DNA of 64,000 nt from Janthinobacterium lividum (GTDB lineage: Bacteria > Pseudomonadota > Gammaproteobacteria > Burkholderiales > Burkholderiaceae_D), in assembly GCF_023509035.1 (NCBI RefSeq), contig NZ_CP075583.1, forward strand, positions 2,294,001 to 2,358,000, given 5' to 3'. This document shows positions 53,926-61,331 of this stretch, one piece after another. The notes under the pieces were generated by a model. That model was not told the origin of the DNA. It did no database searches and saw nothing but the letters and a program-made list of their open reading frames with translations. A program made the translations under genes and the position numbers. Position 1 is the first letter of the stretch. Each line of letters begins with the position of its first letter.

Positions 53926-55137
53926 TTACTTGTTCATTAAGGTCCAGTAACGGGCCAGATCAGCCGCGCCATCCGTACCCTTGACGGCTTTGAGTGCCGT
54001 CGTAGCATTGGACTTCTTGCCGGCGTGAATGTAAGCGATGCCCAGATGCAGCTTGGCTTCTTCCGCATATTTGGCGGTGCCCAGTTTCATGGCGTCGTTC
54101 ATCAAGCCCAGGCCCTTTTCAGCCTGGCCATCGTACACGAGGGCGAAGCCCAGCTTGCTCAAGCTGTCGGCATCCTTGTTCTTGACGTATTCCGCTTCCG
54201 ACTTGGCGGCGCTGGCTTTCAGGTCGGCCTGGGTTTTCAGGGCCAGGTCTTTCAGGCGCTGGTGACGTGGTGCATCGGCGCCGGTGCCCAGTGCGCCTTT
54301 TTTGTAGCCTTGCTCGATGATGCTCAGCGCTTCGCCAGGATTGCCTGCTTGCAGGGCCAGTTGGCTGATTTCCATGTATTCGGAAGGCTTGCTGAACAGG
54401 CCGTTGGCCAGACGCAGGCGTTGGACATCCAGGCCCAGGCGTTGCGAGAAGCCAGGCTTACCCGAGACGCGGTTCAGCAGGTCGGCCCAGTAGCTGGTTT
54501 TCGGATAGCTCGATGCCAGTTTTTCCAGGGTGGCGACGTAGCCGGCCTTGTCGTTTTGCTTCAACTGGATGTTGGCCAGCATTTGCAGGCTTGCTTCCGA
54601 GTTGCCGCCGCGCGCTTGCAGCTCTTTCGCTGCTTCCGCGTAGTTGCCGCTGACATAGTAGGTCTGGATCAGCAGTTCGCGCATTTGCGCATCGTCGCGG
54701 TCTTTCAGCGAGCGTTTGATCCAGGTGATGGTATTTGGCCAATCCTTGGCGCGGTAGTACATGCCTGCCAGCGCTTGCGTGAATTTTGGCGCTTCGGCGG
54801 CGCTCAAGCGGCCGGAATTGATGACGGCTTCAAAGGCCTTGATGGCGGTGCCATTATCGCCGGAGGCAGCAGCGGCCGAGGCGCGCACGCGCTCGATCTG
54901 GTAGCTTTCAAAGGCAGTCTTGCCGCCGACGCTGTCAGCTTCGCGCAGCTTGGCCAGCGCTTCCTTGTTTTTGCCGCTGCTAGCGAGTTTTTGCGCTTCT
55001 TGCAATGGCTTGCCCACTTCGGCACGCACGGTGTCCGCGGCGTATGCCAGCGAGCCCAGGCCGATTACGGGAGTTGCTGCGGTAAAACCGATAGCGGCCA
55101 TGACGAGGCCGAGATGAGCGAGACGAAACTTGGACAT
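53926..55137 (-). CDS. Periplasmic TPR protein of the TonB-ExbB-ExbD locus
   Basis: A 403-residue periplasmic protein with signal peptide MSKFRLAHLGLVMAAIGFTA to about residue 34 (AYA). TPR-like helical pairs fill the rest (EAQKLASSGKNKEALAKLRE, AKDWPNTITWIKRSLKDRDD, SGNYAEAAKELQARG, AEEAKLHLGIAYIHAGKKSN). TPR proteins encoded with TonB systems (for instance TtpA of Vibrio) act as periplasmic partners in energy transfer. This is an analogy, not proven homology. It is separated from exbD by a terminator-like hairpin, so its level is probably below that of the exb genes. Confidence 0.8.
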   Translation of the reverse strand: MSKFRLAHLGLVMAAIGFTAATPVIGLGSLAYAADTVRAEVGKPLQEAQKLASSGKNKEALAKLREADSVGGKTAFESYQIERVRASAAAASGDNGTAIKAFEAVINSGRLSAAEAPKFTQALAGMYYRAKDWPNTITWIKRSLKDRDDAQMRELLIQTYYVSGNYAEAAKELQARGGNSEASLQMLANIQLKQNDKAGYVATLEKLASSYPKTSYWADLLNRVSGKPGFSQRLGLDVQRLRLANGLFSKPSEYMEISQLALQAGNPGEALSIIEQGYKKGALGTGADAPRHQRLKDLALKTQADLKASAAKSEAEYVKNKDADSLSKLGFALVYDGQAEKGLGLMNDAMKLGTAKYAEEAKLHLGIAYIHAGKKSNATTALKAVKGTDGAADLARYWTLMNK

Positions 55138-55153
55138 GAGAAAGTCTTTCAGT

Positions 55154-55187
55154 AAAAAGCGAATAGGCAGGAAGTCCTGCCTATTCG
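55154..55187 (-). terminator. Terminator-like hairpin between exbD and the TPR gene
   Basis: Perfect 12-bp stem CGAATAGGCAGG / CCTGCCTATTCG with loop AAGT (55160-55187), followed on the minus strand by CTTTTTACT. It ends the tonB-exbBD transcript; partial read-through would reach the TPR gene, whose start is 17-50 bp downstream. Confidence 0.8.
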
Positions 55188-55215
55188 GATGTAAAGAGAA
55201 CCTGATTGCTACAGC

Positions 55216-55647
55216 TTACTGGAATTGCTCGTTGCCGACCAGACCGATTTTGGTCACGCCCAGACGCTGCGCCGACGCCATCACACCGGCGACGACTTTA
55301 TATTCCACCAGCTTGTTCGGACGCAAATGCACTTCCGGCTGGTCTGCTTGCGCAGCAACGTTGCTCAGCTTGGCTTCCAGCGAAGCACGGTCAGGAACGA
55401 CCTGATTGTCCCACAGGATCGTGCCGTCAAAATCGACATCGATCGTGACGACCACTGGTTCGGTTGTCGGTGGCGGCGGGGTGCCGACCGGCATGTTCAA
55501 GTTCACCGAGTGGTTTTGCTTAGGAATCGTGATGATCAACATGATAATCAGCACCAGCATCACGTCGATGAGGGGCGTCATGTTCAGTTCCATCATTGGT
55601 TCCGGATCCGCGCCTGCTGCGCTTCCCGAACCGACATTCATACTCAT
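55216..55647 (-). CDS. exbD: ExbD-type biopolymer transport protein (second copy)
   Basis: A 143-residue inner-membrane protein with a single transmembrane helix and a periplasmic domain, part of the proton channel that energises TonB. The motif MMELNMTPLIDVMLVLIIML contains the essential Asp in the helix. AAGGAAA lies before the ATG. It differs from the first ExbD (56181-55753) in the periplasmic part (NMPVGTPPPPTTEPVVVTID) and is longer at the N-terminus. Two hairpins fill the 105-bp gap between the two genes. Confidence 0.93.
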   Translation of the reverse strand: MSMNVGSGSAAGADPEPMMELNMTPLIDVMLVLIIMLIITIPKQNHSVNLNMPVGTPPPPTTEPVVVTIDVDFDGTILWDNQVVPDRASLEAKLSNVAAQADQPEVHLRPNKLVEYKVVAGVMASAQRLGVTKIGLVGNEQFQ

Positions 55648-55676
55648 AGTGTTTCCTTTAAGAAGTCCAACGAAGC

Positions 55677-55746
55677 ACCGGGCGAAACTGCCGCCCGGTA
55701 AGCTTCTGGCAGTGGCGTCCCCAAGTTGCCGGGACGCCGCTGCCAG
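55677..55746 (-). other. Two tandem hairpins between the exbD genes
   Basis: Hairpin A: 55706-55721 pairs with 55731-55746 (16-bp stem, one G-T pair, 9-nt loop). Hairpin B: ACCGGGCG (55677-55684) / CGCCCGGT (55692-55699). Hairpin A starts 6 nt after the first exbD stop. Neither has a U-run, so they are RNA-stability or processing elements rather than terminators. Confidence 0.75.
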
Positions 55747-55752
55747 TCGCTA

Positions 55753-56181
55753 TCAGCCCTTGTCAGGTGGTTCGGTGATGAAGCCGACCTTCTGGATCCC
55801 GGCACGTTGGGTCGTGTAAATAACCCGGCCGATCGATTCGTAGCGTGTTTCTTGGTCGCCACGAACGTGTACTTCCGGCTGCGGTACTTTCACTGCTTCA
55901 ACTTTAAGATAATCGAACAACTCGTTCGTGTCTTTCAGTTTGGTCTGGCCCAGGTAGATCTCGCCGTCCTTGTTAACAACGATGTTAACGTTCTCTGGTT
56001 TGGTTTGCAGGGCTTGATTGGCCTCAATCGGCAGATCGATTTTCTGCAGCTTGAGGACAACCGGACTGGTGATCAAGAAAATGATCAGCAAAACCAACAT
56101 GATGTCGACGAGCGGCGTCGTGTTGATTTCTGACATTACTTGATCTTCATCTCCGCTGTCGGAGCCGACGGACATCGACAT
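55753..56181 (-). CDS. exbD: ExbD-type biopolymer transport protein (first copy)
   Basis: A 142-residue inner-membrane subunit of the TonB energising complex. The motif MSEINTTPLVDIMLVLLIIF holds the channel Asp, preceded by an acidic N-terminus (SVGSDSGDEDQV). It starts 5 bp after exbB, so the two are coupled. Two ExbD paralogues in one operon also occur in Xanthomonas tonB loci, where the second is needed for a subset of receptors. Confidence 0.95.
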   Translation of the reverse strand: MSMSVGSDSGDEDQVMSEINTTPLVDIMLVLLIIFLITSPVVLKLQKIDLPIEANQALQTKPENVNIVVNKDGEIYLGQTKLKDTNELFDYLKVEAVKVPQPEVHVRGDQETRYESIGRVIYTTQRAGIQKVGFITEPPDKG

Positions 56182-56186
56182 GATTC

Positions 56187-57107
56187 TTATCCGATCTTTT
56201 TAGCGCCGGCAGCACGGCCAGCTTCGCTGGTCGACATTACGCCGGAAACCAGAACCGAGTGAACGTCGGCGCTGAACGAGCGGATGTCTTCCATTGCGGA
56301 TTTGTTACGACGAACCAACCAGTTGTAACCCAGAACGGCAGGAACGGCGACCAGCAGACCGAAAGCGGTCATGATCAGTGCTTCACCAACTGGACCTGCA
56401 ACTTTGTCGATCGATGCGTTACCGGTCATGCCGATAGCGGTCAGCGCGCCGTAAATACCCCACACGGTACCGAACAGACCGATAAACGGTGCGGTCGAAC
56501 CAACGGTTGCCAGGAACGACAGGCCATCTTGCAGACGCGATTGGACTTTGTCCGAAGCGCGCTGGATCGACATCGTCACCCAGGTCGACAGATCGATTTG
56601 TTCCAGCAGGGCGCCGTCATGGTGAGCCGTTGCCTTGGTGCCCGATTCAGCGATGAAGCGGAATGGCGAGCCTTCGCTCAAGGTTGCCGAACCAGCAGCG
56701 ATCGAAGGAGCTTTCCAGAATTTGGAAGCGGCTTCTTTAGCTTGCTTGAAGATCTTCATTTGATCCAGCAGCTTGGTGATGATGATGTACCAGCTGCCGA
56801 TCGACATGATGGACAGGATGATCAGGGTGGCGCGTGGCACGAAACCGCCGTCCCATACTGCGGACAGGCCGAACGGGTTGTGCACTTCTTCGGTTTTGGC
56901 TGGAGCGGCTGCATCAGCGGCTGGAGTTGCTGCTGGAGCGGCGGCATCTGCAGCAACTGGTGCTGGTGCAGCGTCTGCCGCAGGAGCCGAAGCGGCAGCC
57001 GATGCTGGCGCGTCAGCGAATGCCGGAGCTGCTACCAGAGCGGTAGTAGCGGTAACGGACAACAGAACCGCGGCAAAAAATGCGGACAAACGGGTATTCT
57101 TAAACAT
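56187..57107 (-). CDS. exbB: ExbB-type proton channel protein with Ala/Pro-rich N-terminus
   Basis: A 306-residue inner-membrane channel subunit that powers TonB. A signal peptide (MFKNTRLSAFFAAVLLSVTA, ending AFA) is followed by a low-complexity Ala/Pro-rich segment (residues about 33-72), which is absent from E. coli ExbB. The conserved core contains GGFVPRATLIILSIMSIGSW, GLSFLATVGSTAPFIGLFGT (with the Thr-rich pore) and GEALIMTAFGLLVAVPAVLG. The N-terminal extension must lie in the periplasm. Confidence 0.95.
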   Translation of the reverse strand: MFKNTRLSAFFAAVLLSVTATTALVAAPAFADAPASAAASAPAADAAPAPVAADAAAPAATPAADAAAPAKTEEVHNPFGLSAVWDGGFVPRATLIILSIMSIGSWYIIITKLLDQMKIFKQAKEAASKFWKAPSIAAGSATLSEGSPFRFIAESGTKATAHHDGALLEQIDLSTWVTMSIQRASDKVQSRLQDGLSFLATVGSTAPFIGLFGTVWGIYGALTAIGMTGNASIDKVAGPVGEALIMTAFGLLVAVPAVLGYNWLVRRNKSAMEDIRSFSADVHSVLVSGVMSTSEAGRAAGAKKIG

Positions 57108-57167
57108 GCTTCCTCCAAAATTAAAAATAACAGATCGCTGAACGTAATGACAACGAAATCATAGTGT

Positions 57168-57188
57168 GAGACAGGGGATAACTGTCTC
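57168..57188 (-). other. Hairpin between tonB and exbB
   Basis: GAGACAG (57168-57174) / CTGTCTC (57182-57188) with a 7-nt loop, starting 5 nt after the tonB stop codon on the transcribed strand. No U-run follows. Confidence 0.6.
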
Positions 57189-57193
57189 GGGTT

Positions 57194-57850
57194 TTAATCC
57201 AGCGACCAAACGTATTGCATTTGCTGCCAGCCTTGTTCCGGCTTGCCGTCAACTGTTGCCGGCTTAAATGTACAGCGGCTGATACCTTGCACCGCGGCTT
57301 TGTCCAGGTCTCTGAAGCCGCTGGACTTCACGATCTTCGAATCAGCGACCTTGCCGTCTACACCGATCAGGAATGACAGTGTCACCACACCGGTTTCCTC
57401 ATTGCGCTGCGACGACTTTGGATAAGCCGGTTTTTCGCAGACACTGAAGTCAACCACGGCCGGTGTACGCACCGATTTGGCTGGTCCAGGAGTTGGCGAA
57501 GGCTGTGCAGGCGGTGCTGGCGGTGCCAATACATTCGTGGCTGGCTTCACAGCAGTCGTATTTGCAATCACGTTCTGTTGTGGTGGCGGCTGCTGCACGT
57601 TCACCTCGACTGGCGGAATGAATGGCGGCGGTGGCGCCTTCATTTCTGGCGGCGGTGGTGGCGGTGGAAGATCCTTCGGTGGAGGCGGTTTGACTTCCTC
57701 GATAATCTTGGTTTCAACCGGTTCCATCATTTTGGTGACCAACCGCTTGCCCAAGCCCGTCGCGATCCCGTAAGCCGCGAGAACGTGCAGCAGGACAACG
57801 ACAGTTATGCCTGTGTAGTTCTTGGGACTTTTCTCGTTCGAAAAATTCAT
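57194..57850 (-). CDS. tonB: TonB energy-transducing protein
   Basis: A 218-residue protein that carries proton-motive energy from ExbBD to outer-membrane receptors. A transmembrane helix lies near the N-terminus (NYTGITVVVLLHVLAAYGIA). The rigid Pro-rich spacer is at about 55-130 (PPPPKDLPPPPPPPEMKAPP is representative). The C-terminal TonB domain is VDFSVCEKPAYPKSSQRNEE, then TLSFLIGVDGKVADSKIVKS. The ATG at 57850 has GGAG upstream; an ATG at 57910 lacks it. The -10 TATAAT at 57945-57940 gives a leader of about 85 nt. Confidence 0.95.
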   Translation of the reverse strand: MNFSNEKSPKNYTGITVVVLLHVLAAYGIATGLGKRLVTKMMEPVETKIIEEVKPPPPKDLPPPPPPPEMKAPPPPFIPPVEVNVQQPPPQQNVIANTTAVKPATNVLAPPAPPAQPSPTPGPAKSVRTPAVVDFSVCEKPAYPKSSQRNEETGVVTLSFLIGVDGKVADSKIVKSSGFRDLDKAAVQGISRCTFKPATVDGKPEQGWQQMQYVWSLD

Positions 57851-58389
57851 GCCTGCTTTCTCCAAATACCATCTCTTGTCTTGCAACTGAACCCCAAAAT
57901 GACGACACAAAGCTCCAGCCGTATCCGGGACGTCGCCGAATTATACATACGAATTCTTTATTTTACACAGATTTTTAACGCCTAAAACCGGTTAAATTTT
58001 TGGCGCTTTTGCGCCCTGAAAACGTACTTGCTTATGTCATCTTTGCACGCTTTCGGACAGAAAAAAAGGCGGTCTTATCGGTTTTTTACAGCCGTTTTGG
58101 GCGACCGCTGCTAAGTTCTCCGATGTGCCTATATGGCGGAATTATATTTCGTGATATTCAATATGGAAACTGCTAAATTTGGAGAAAAATCTTTCTTTTA
58201 GGAAATGTTTTGGCTCGGAACCAGACCACTTAGGCATCCTGGCGCACCAAACGGGTGCGGAAGGATCTTTATCCAGGTCAAAAAAAGCGCTCCCGGAGGC
58301 CGTTTCGACGCCGTCAAGCCATACTGAATTCCTATACAGGCATAGGATACGCTTATATTCTTGCTAAAATTATTGCCAAGACGTCTATA
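57851..58389. other. Intergenic region between tonB and spoVR
   Basis: About 540 bp without a supported gene. It contains the tonB promoter -10 (TATAAT, 57940-57945 on the minus strand) with no strong -35, a GGCGC/GCGCC hairpin at 57992-58005, and AT-rich blocks. A 62-codon frame beginning with TTG at 58179 lacks a ribosome site and resembles nothing I know, so it is not called. Both flanking genes are on the minus strand; the spoVR 3' end (58390) has no clear terminator. Confidence 0.4.
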
Positions 58390-59994
58390 TCAAGGCCGTG
58401 CCGGCGCATCGTCGCGCCGGTTGCGCTTCTCGCGCCGGCAATTCAAGGTGCCCAGGACCACCCCCTGCGGATCGACCGTATCGAGGTGCACATCGAAGCC
58501 CCACAGCCGTGCCACATGCTTGAGTACCTCGGCTGCCTGCTGGTTCAGCGGACGGCGCTGGAATTGCGTGTGGCGCAGGGTCAAGGCGCGGTCGTCGCGC
58601 GTATTCACGGACCAGACCTGGATGTTCGGCTCGCGGTTGCCCAGGTTGTACTGCTCGGCCAGTTGCTGGCGCACGTAGCGGTAGCCGGCATCGTCGTGGA
58701 TGGCGGAAATGGCCAGTTTTTCATTCTTGTCGTCGTCGAGCACGGCAAAGAAGTGGAATTCGCGGATCAGCTGCGGCGACAAATACTGGGCGATAAAGCT
58801 TTCATCCTTGAAGTTGCGCATGGCGAAGTCCAGGCTCTTGCGCCAGTCGCTGCCGGCCATGTCGGGAAACCAGGCGCGGTCTTCGTCGGTCGGGTGCTCG
58901 CAGATGCGGCGGATGTCGCTCATCATGGCAAAACCCAGCGCATACGGGTTGATGCCGCTGTAATAGGGGCTGTCGATGGGCGGCTGGTAGACCACGTTGG
59001 TATGGCTTTTCAGAAATTCCATCATGAAGCCGTCGCCCACCACGCCTTCGTCATACAGCTGGTTCAATATCGTGTAGTGCCAGAAGGTGGCCCAGCCCTC
59101 GTTCATGACCTGGGTTTGCCGCTGCGGATAGAAGTACTGGGAAATCTTGCGCACGATGCGCACCATCTCGCGCTGCCACGGTTCCAGCAGCGGCGCATAT
59201 TTTTCGATGAAGTACAGCAGGTTTTCTTCGGGTTCGGGCGGAAAGCGGGGCGCGGCCTTGCGTTGGTCGTCCTCTTCTTCGTCATCCTCGCGCCGGGGCA
59301 GGGTGCGCCACAGCTGGTTGATCTGCGACTGCACATAGGCTTCGCGCTCTTTCTGGCGCGCATATTCCTTTGCCATCGACAGTTTCGCCGGGCGCTTGTA
59401 GCGGTCCACGCCATAGTTCTGGATGGCGTGGCACGAGTCGAGCAGCAGTTCCACCGCATCGACGCCATGGCGCTGTTCGCATTCGGCGATGTAATTCTTG
59501 GCAAACACCATATAGTCGATGATGGCGTCCGCATCCGTCCAGGCGCGGAACAGGTAATTGCCCTTGAAGAAGGAGTTGTGGCCGTAGGCCGCATGCGCGA
59601 TCACCAGCGACTGCATGGTCAGACTGTTTTCCTCCATTAAATAGGCGATGCACGGGTTCGAGTTGATGACGATCTCGTAGGCCAGGCCCATCTGGCCCCG
59701 CTTGTAGCTTTTCTCAGTGGAAAGAAAATGCTTGCCGAATGACCAGTGGTTGTACGAGACGGGCATTCCCACCGATGTGTAGGCATCCATCATCTGTTCG
59801 GCCGTGATGATTTCCAGCTGGTTCGGATAAGTGTCGAGGCCGAACTGTTTCGCCACTCTGCGGACTTCCTCGTGGATTTGCTCGATCAGTTCGAACGTCC
59901 ATTCCGATTGCTCGGGCAGGGCGTTCGGGTGGCGCAGGCGCACGAACGGTTCGCCCGGGGTGTTGCTGGCGCGGTCAAAGGCTGCACTCATCAT
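58390..59994 (-). CDS. SpoVR-family protein
   Basis: A 534-residue cytosolic protein of the SpoVR/YcgB family. Conserved stretches: VNAGMP-like SVGMPVSYNHWSFGKHFLST, QMGLAYEIVINSNPCIAYLM, HAAYGHNSFFKGNYLF, NEGWATFWHYTILNQLYDEG and NPYALGFAMMSDIRRICE. The function is unknown, but the gene forms a conserved trio with yeaH and prkA linked to stress and stationary phase. An Asp/Glu-rich stretch near residue 240 is variable. Start at 59994 overlaps the yeaH stop (ATGA). Confidence 0.94.
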   Translation of the reverse strand: MMSAAFDRASNTPGEPFVRLRHPNALPEQSEWTFELIEQIHEEVRRVAKQFGLDTYPNQLEIITAEQMMDAYTSVGMPVSYNHWSFGKHFLSTEKSYKRGQMGLAYEIVINSNPCIAYLMEENSLTMQSLVIAHAAYGHNSFFKGNYLFRAWTDADAIIDYMVFAKNYIAECEQRHGVDAVELLLDSCHAIQNYGVDRYKRPAKLSMAKEYARQKEREAYVQSQINQLWRTLPRREDDEEEDDQRKAAPRFPPEPEENLLYFIEKYAPLLEPWQREMVRIVRKISQYFYPQRQTQVMNEGWATFWHYTILNQLYDEGVVGDGFMMEFLKSHTNVVYQPPIDSPYYSGINPYALGFAMMSDIRRICEHPTDEDRAWFPDMAGSDWRKSLDFAMRNFKDESFIAQYLSPQLIREFHFFAVLDDDKNEKLAISAIHDDAGYRYVRQQLAEQYNLGNREPNIQVWSVNTRDDRALTLRHTQFQRRPLNQQAAEVLKHVARLWGFDVHLDTVDPQGVVLGTLNCRREKRNRRDDAPARP

Positions 59995-61259
59995 TTCACC
60001 TGTTTCTTGAACAGTTCGCGGAAGACCGGGTAGATATCGGCCGGCGTGACGATCTTTTGCATGGCGAAATGGGCGTGATGGTCGAGCACGCCCGCATATT
60101 GCTCCCACAGGTTTTGCTGCGGGCCATCGGTGATCTCGACATAGGTGTAGTACTGCACCTTGGGCATGATGGTGCTGATCAGCAGTTGCCGGCACAGCAC
60201 GGAATCGTTGTCCCAGTTGTCGCCGTCGGAGGCCTGCGCCACATAGCTGTTCCATTGCCCTGCGCCATAGCGTTCGTCGATGATGGTGTTGAGCAAGTGC
60301 AGGGCCGAGGACACGACGGTGCCGCCCGACTCGCGCGAATTGAAGAATTCATGCTCGTCCACTTCGGCCGCCGCCGTATGGTGGCGGATGAAGACGACCT
60401 CGATCTTGTCGTAGGCGCGCTTGAGGAACAGATACAGGAGGATGAAGAAGCGCTTGGCCGTGTCCTTGCGCGACTCGTCCATGGAGCCGGACACGTCCAT
60501 GATGCAGAACATGACGGCCTGCGTCATCGGCTTGGGCACCTTGATGCGGTTGCTGTAGCGCAAGTCGAACGGGTCGATGAAGGGGATCGCCAGCAAGCGC
60601 GTGTGCAGGTGGTGGATCAGGCGGCGCAGCTCCGTGACCAGCGGGTCGCTGTCGGGCGCCCCTTCGTGCAGCAGGGTCGCCAGGTCTTCCTCGGCCTGCG
60701 CCAGCTGCCTTCGGGCGCCGCCGCCGACGGCGATGCGCCGCCCCAGCGCGCCGCGCAGGGAACGCAGCACGTGGATGTTCGATGGCGTGCCCGACATATT
60801 GTAGCCGGCGCGCTGGTTCTTGAATTCTGTGGTGGTCGTCAGCTGGGTTTTCACCATGTGTGGCAATTCCAAGTCCTCGAAGAAATAATTCATGAATTCT
60901 TCGCGCGACAATTCAAAGATGAAGTCGTCTTCCGTCGTCTCGTCGCTATTGCCCGCCTTGCCCCGCCCGCCGCCACCGCCGCCTTTCGGCCGGGCGATCT
61001 GGTCGCCTTTCAGGTATTCCTTGTTGCCGGGATTGACCACTTCCCATACGCCGCCATGCGCGTGGCCAAACGATGGTTCGCCCACGTCCTTGACGGGGAT
61101 GCTGACCTTCTCGCCATTCTCGACGTCCGTGATCGAGCGCCCCTTGATGGCGCGCCCCACGGCATCCTTGATCTGGCTCTTGTAACGCCGCAGGAAACGC
61201 TCGCGGTTGACGGCGGATTTATTCTTGCTTTGCAAGCGCCTGTCGATGAGGTATGTCAA
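59991..61259 (-). CDS. yeaH: DUF444 (YeaH/YhbH) von Willebrand-A-like protein
   Basis: A 422-residue cytosolic protein. The C-terminal vWA-like half contains the MIDAS-like DVSGSMDESRKDTAKRFFIL with DxSxS, and GGTVVSSALHLLNTI. The N-terminal part has SVNRERFLRRYKSQIKDAVG-like NRERFLRRYKSQIKDAVGRA and a Gly-rich GGGGGGRGKAGNSDETTEDD. It is thought to act with the PrkA kinase. AAGGAGG lies 11 nt before the ATG at 61259. The spacer between prkA and yeaH (61260-61331) folds into a 14-bp hairpin, 61285-61298 pairing with 61303-61317. Confidence 0.94.
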   Translation of the reverse strand: MTYLIDRRLQSKNKSAVNRERFLRRYKSQIKDAVGRAIKGRSITDVENGEKVSIPVKDVGEPSFGHAHGGVWEVVNPGNKEYLKGDQIARPKGGGGGGRGKAGNSDETTEDDFIFELSREEFMNYFFEDLELPHMVKTQLTTTTEFKNQRAGYNMSGTPSNIHVLRSLRGALGRRIAVGGGARRQLAQAEEDLATLLHEGAPDSDPLVTELRRLIHHLHTRLLAIPFIDPFDLRYSNRIKVPKPMTQAVMFCIMDVSGSMDESRKDTAKRFFILLYLFLKRAYDKIEVVFIRHHTAAAEVDEHEFFNSRESGGTVVSSALHLLNTIIDERYGAGQWNSYVAQASDGDNWDNDSVLCRQLLISTIMPKVQYYTYVEITDGPQQNLWEQYAGVLDHHAHFAMQKIVTPADIYPVFRELFKKQVK

Positions 61260-61331
61260 AGGGTGCCTCCTTGCCTCTCGTCTTGCGCGCTCCGCCCGTC
61301 GCCGGGCGGGAGCGCGCCTCCGCTGTCCGCG

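Noticed and set aside
58179..58367. A 62-codon frame in the tonB-spoVR gap
   Set aside because: TTG start, no ribosome site, no recognisable feature; weak evidence for a gene.
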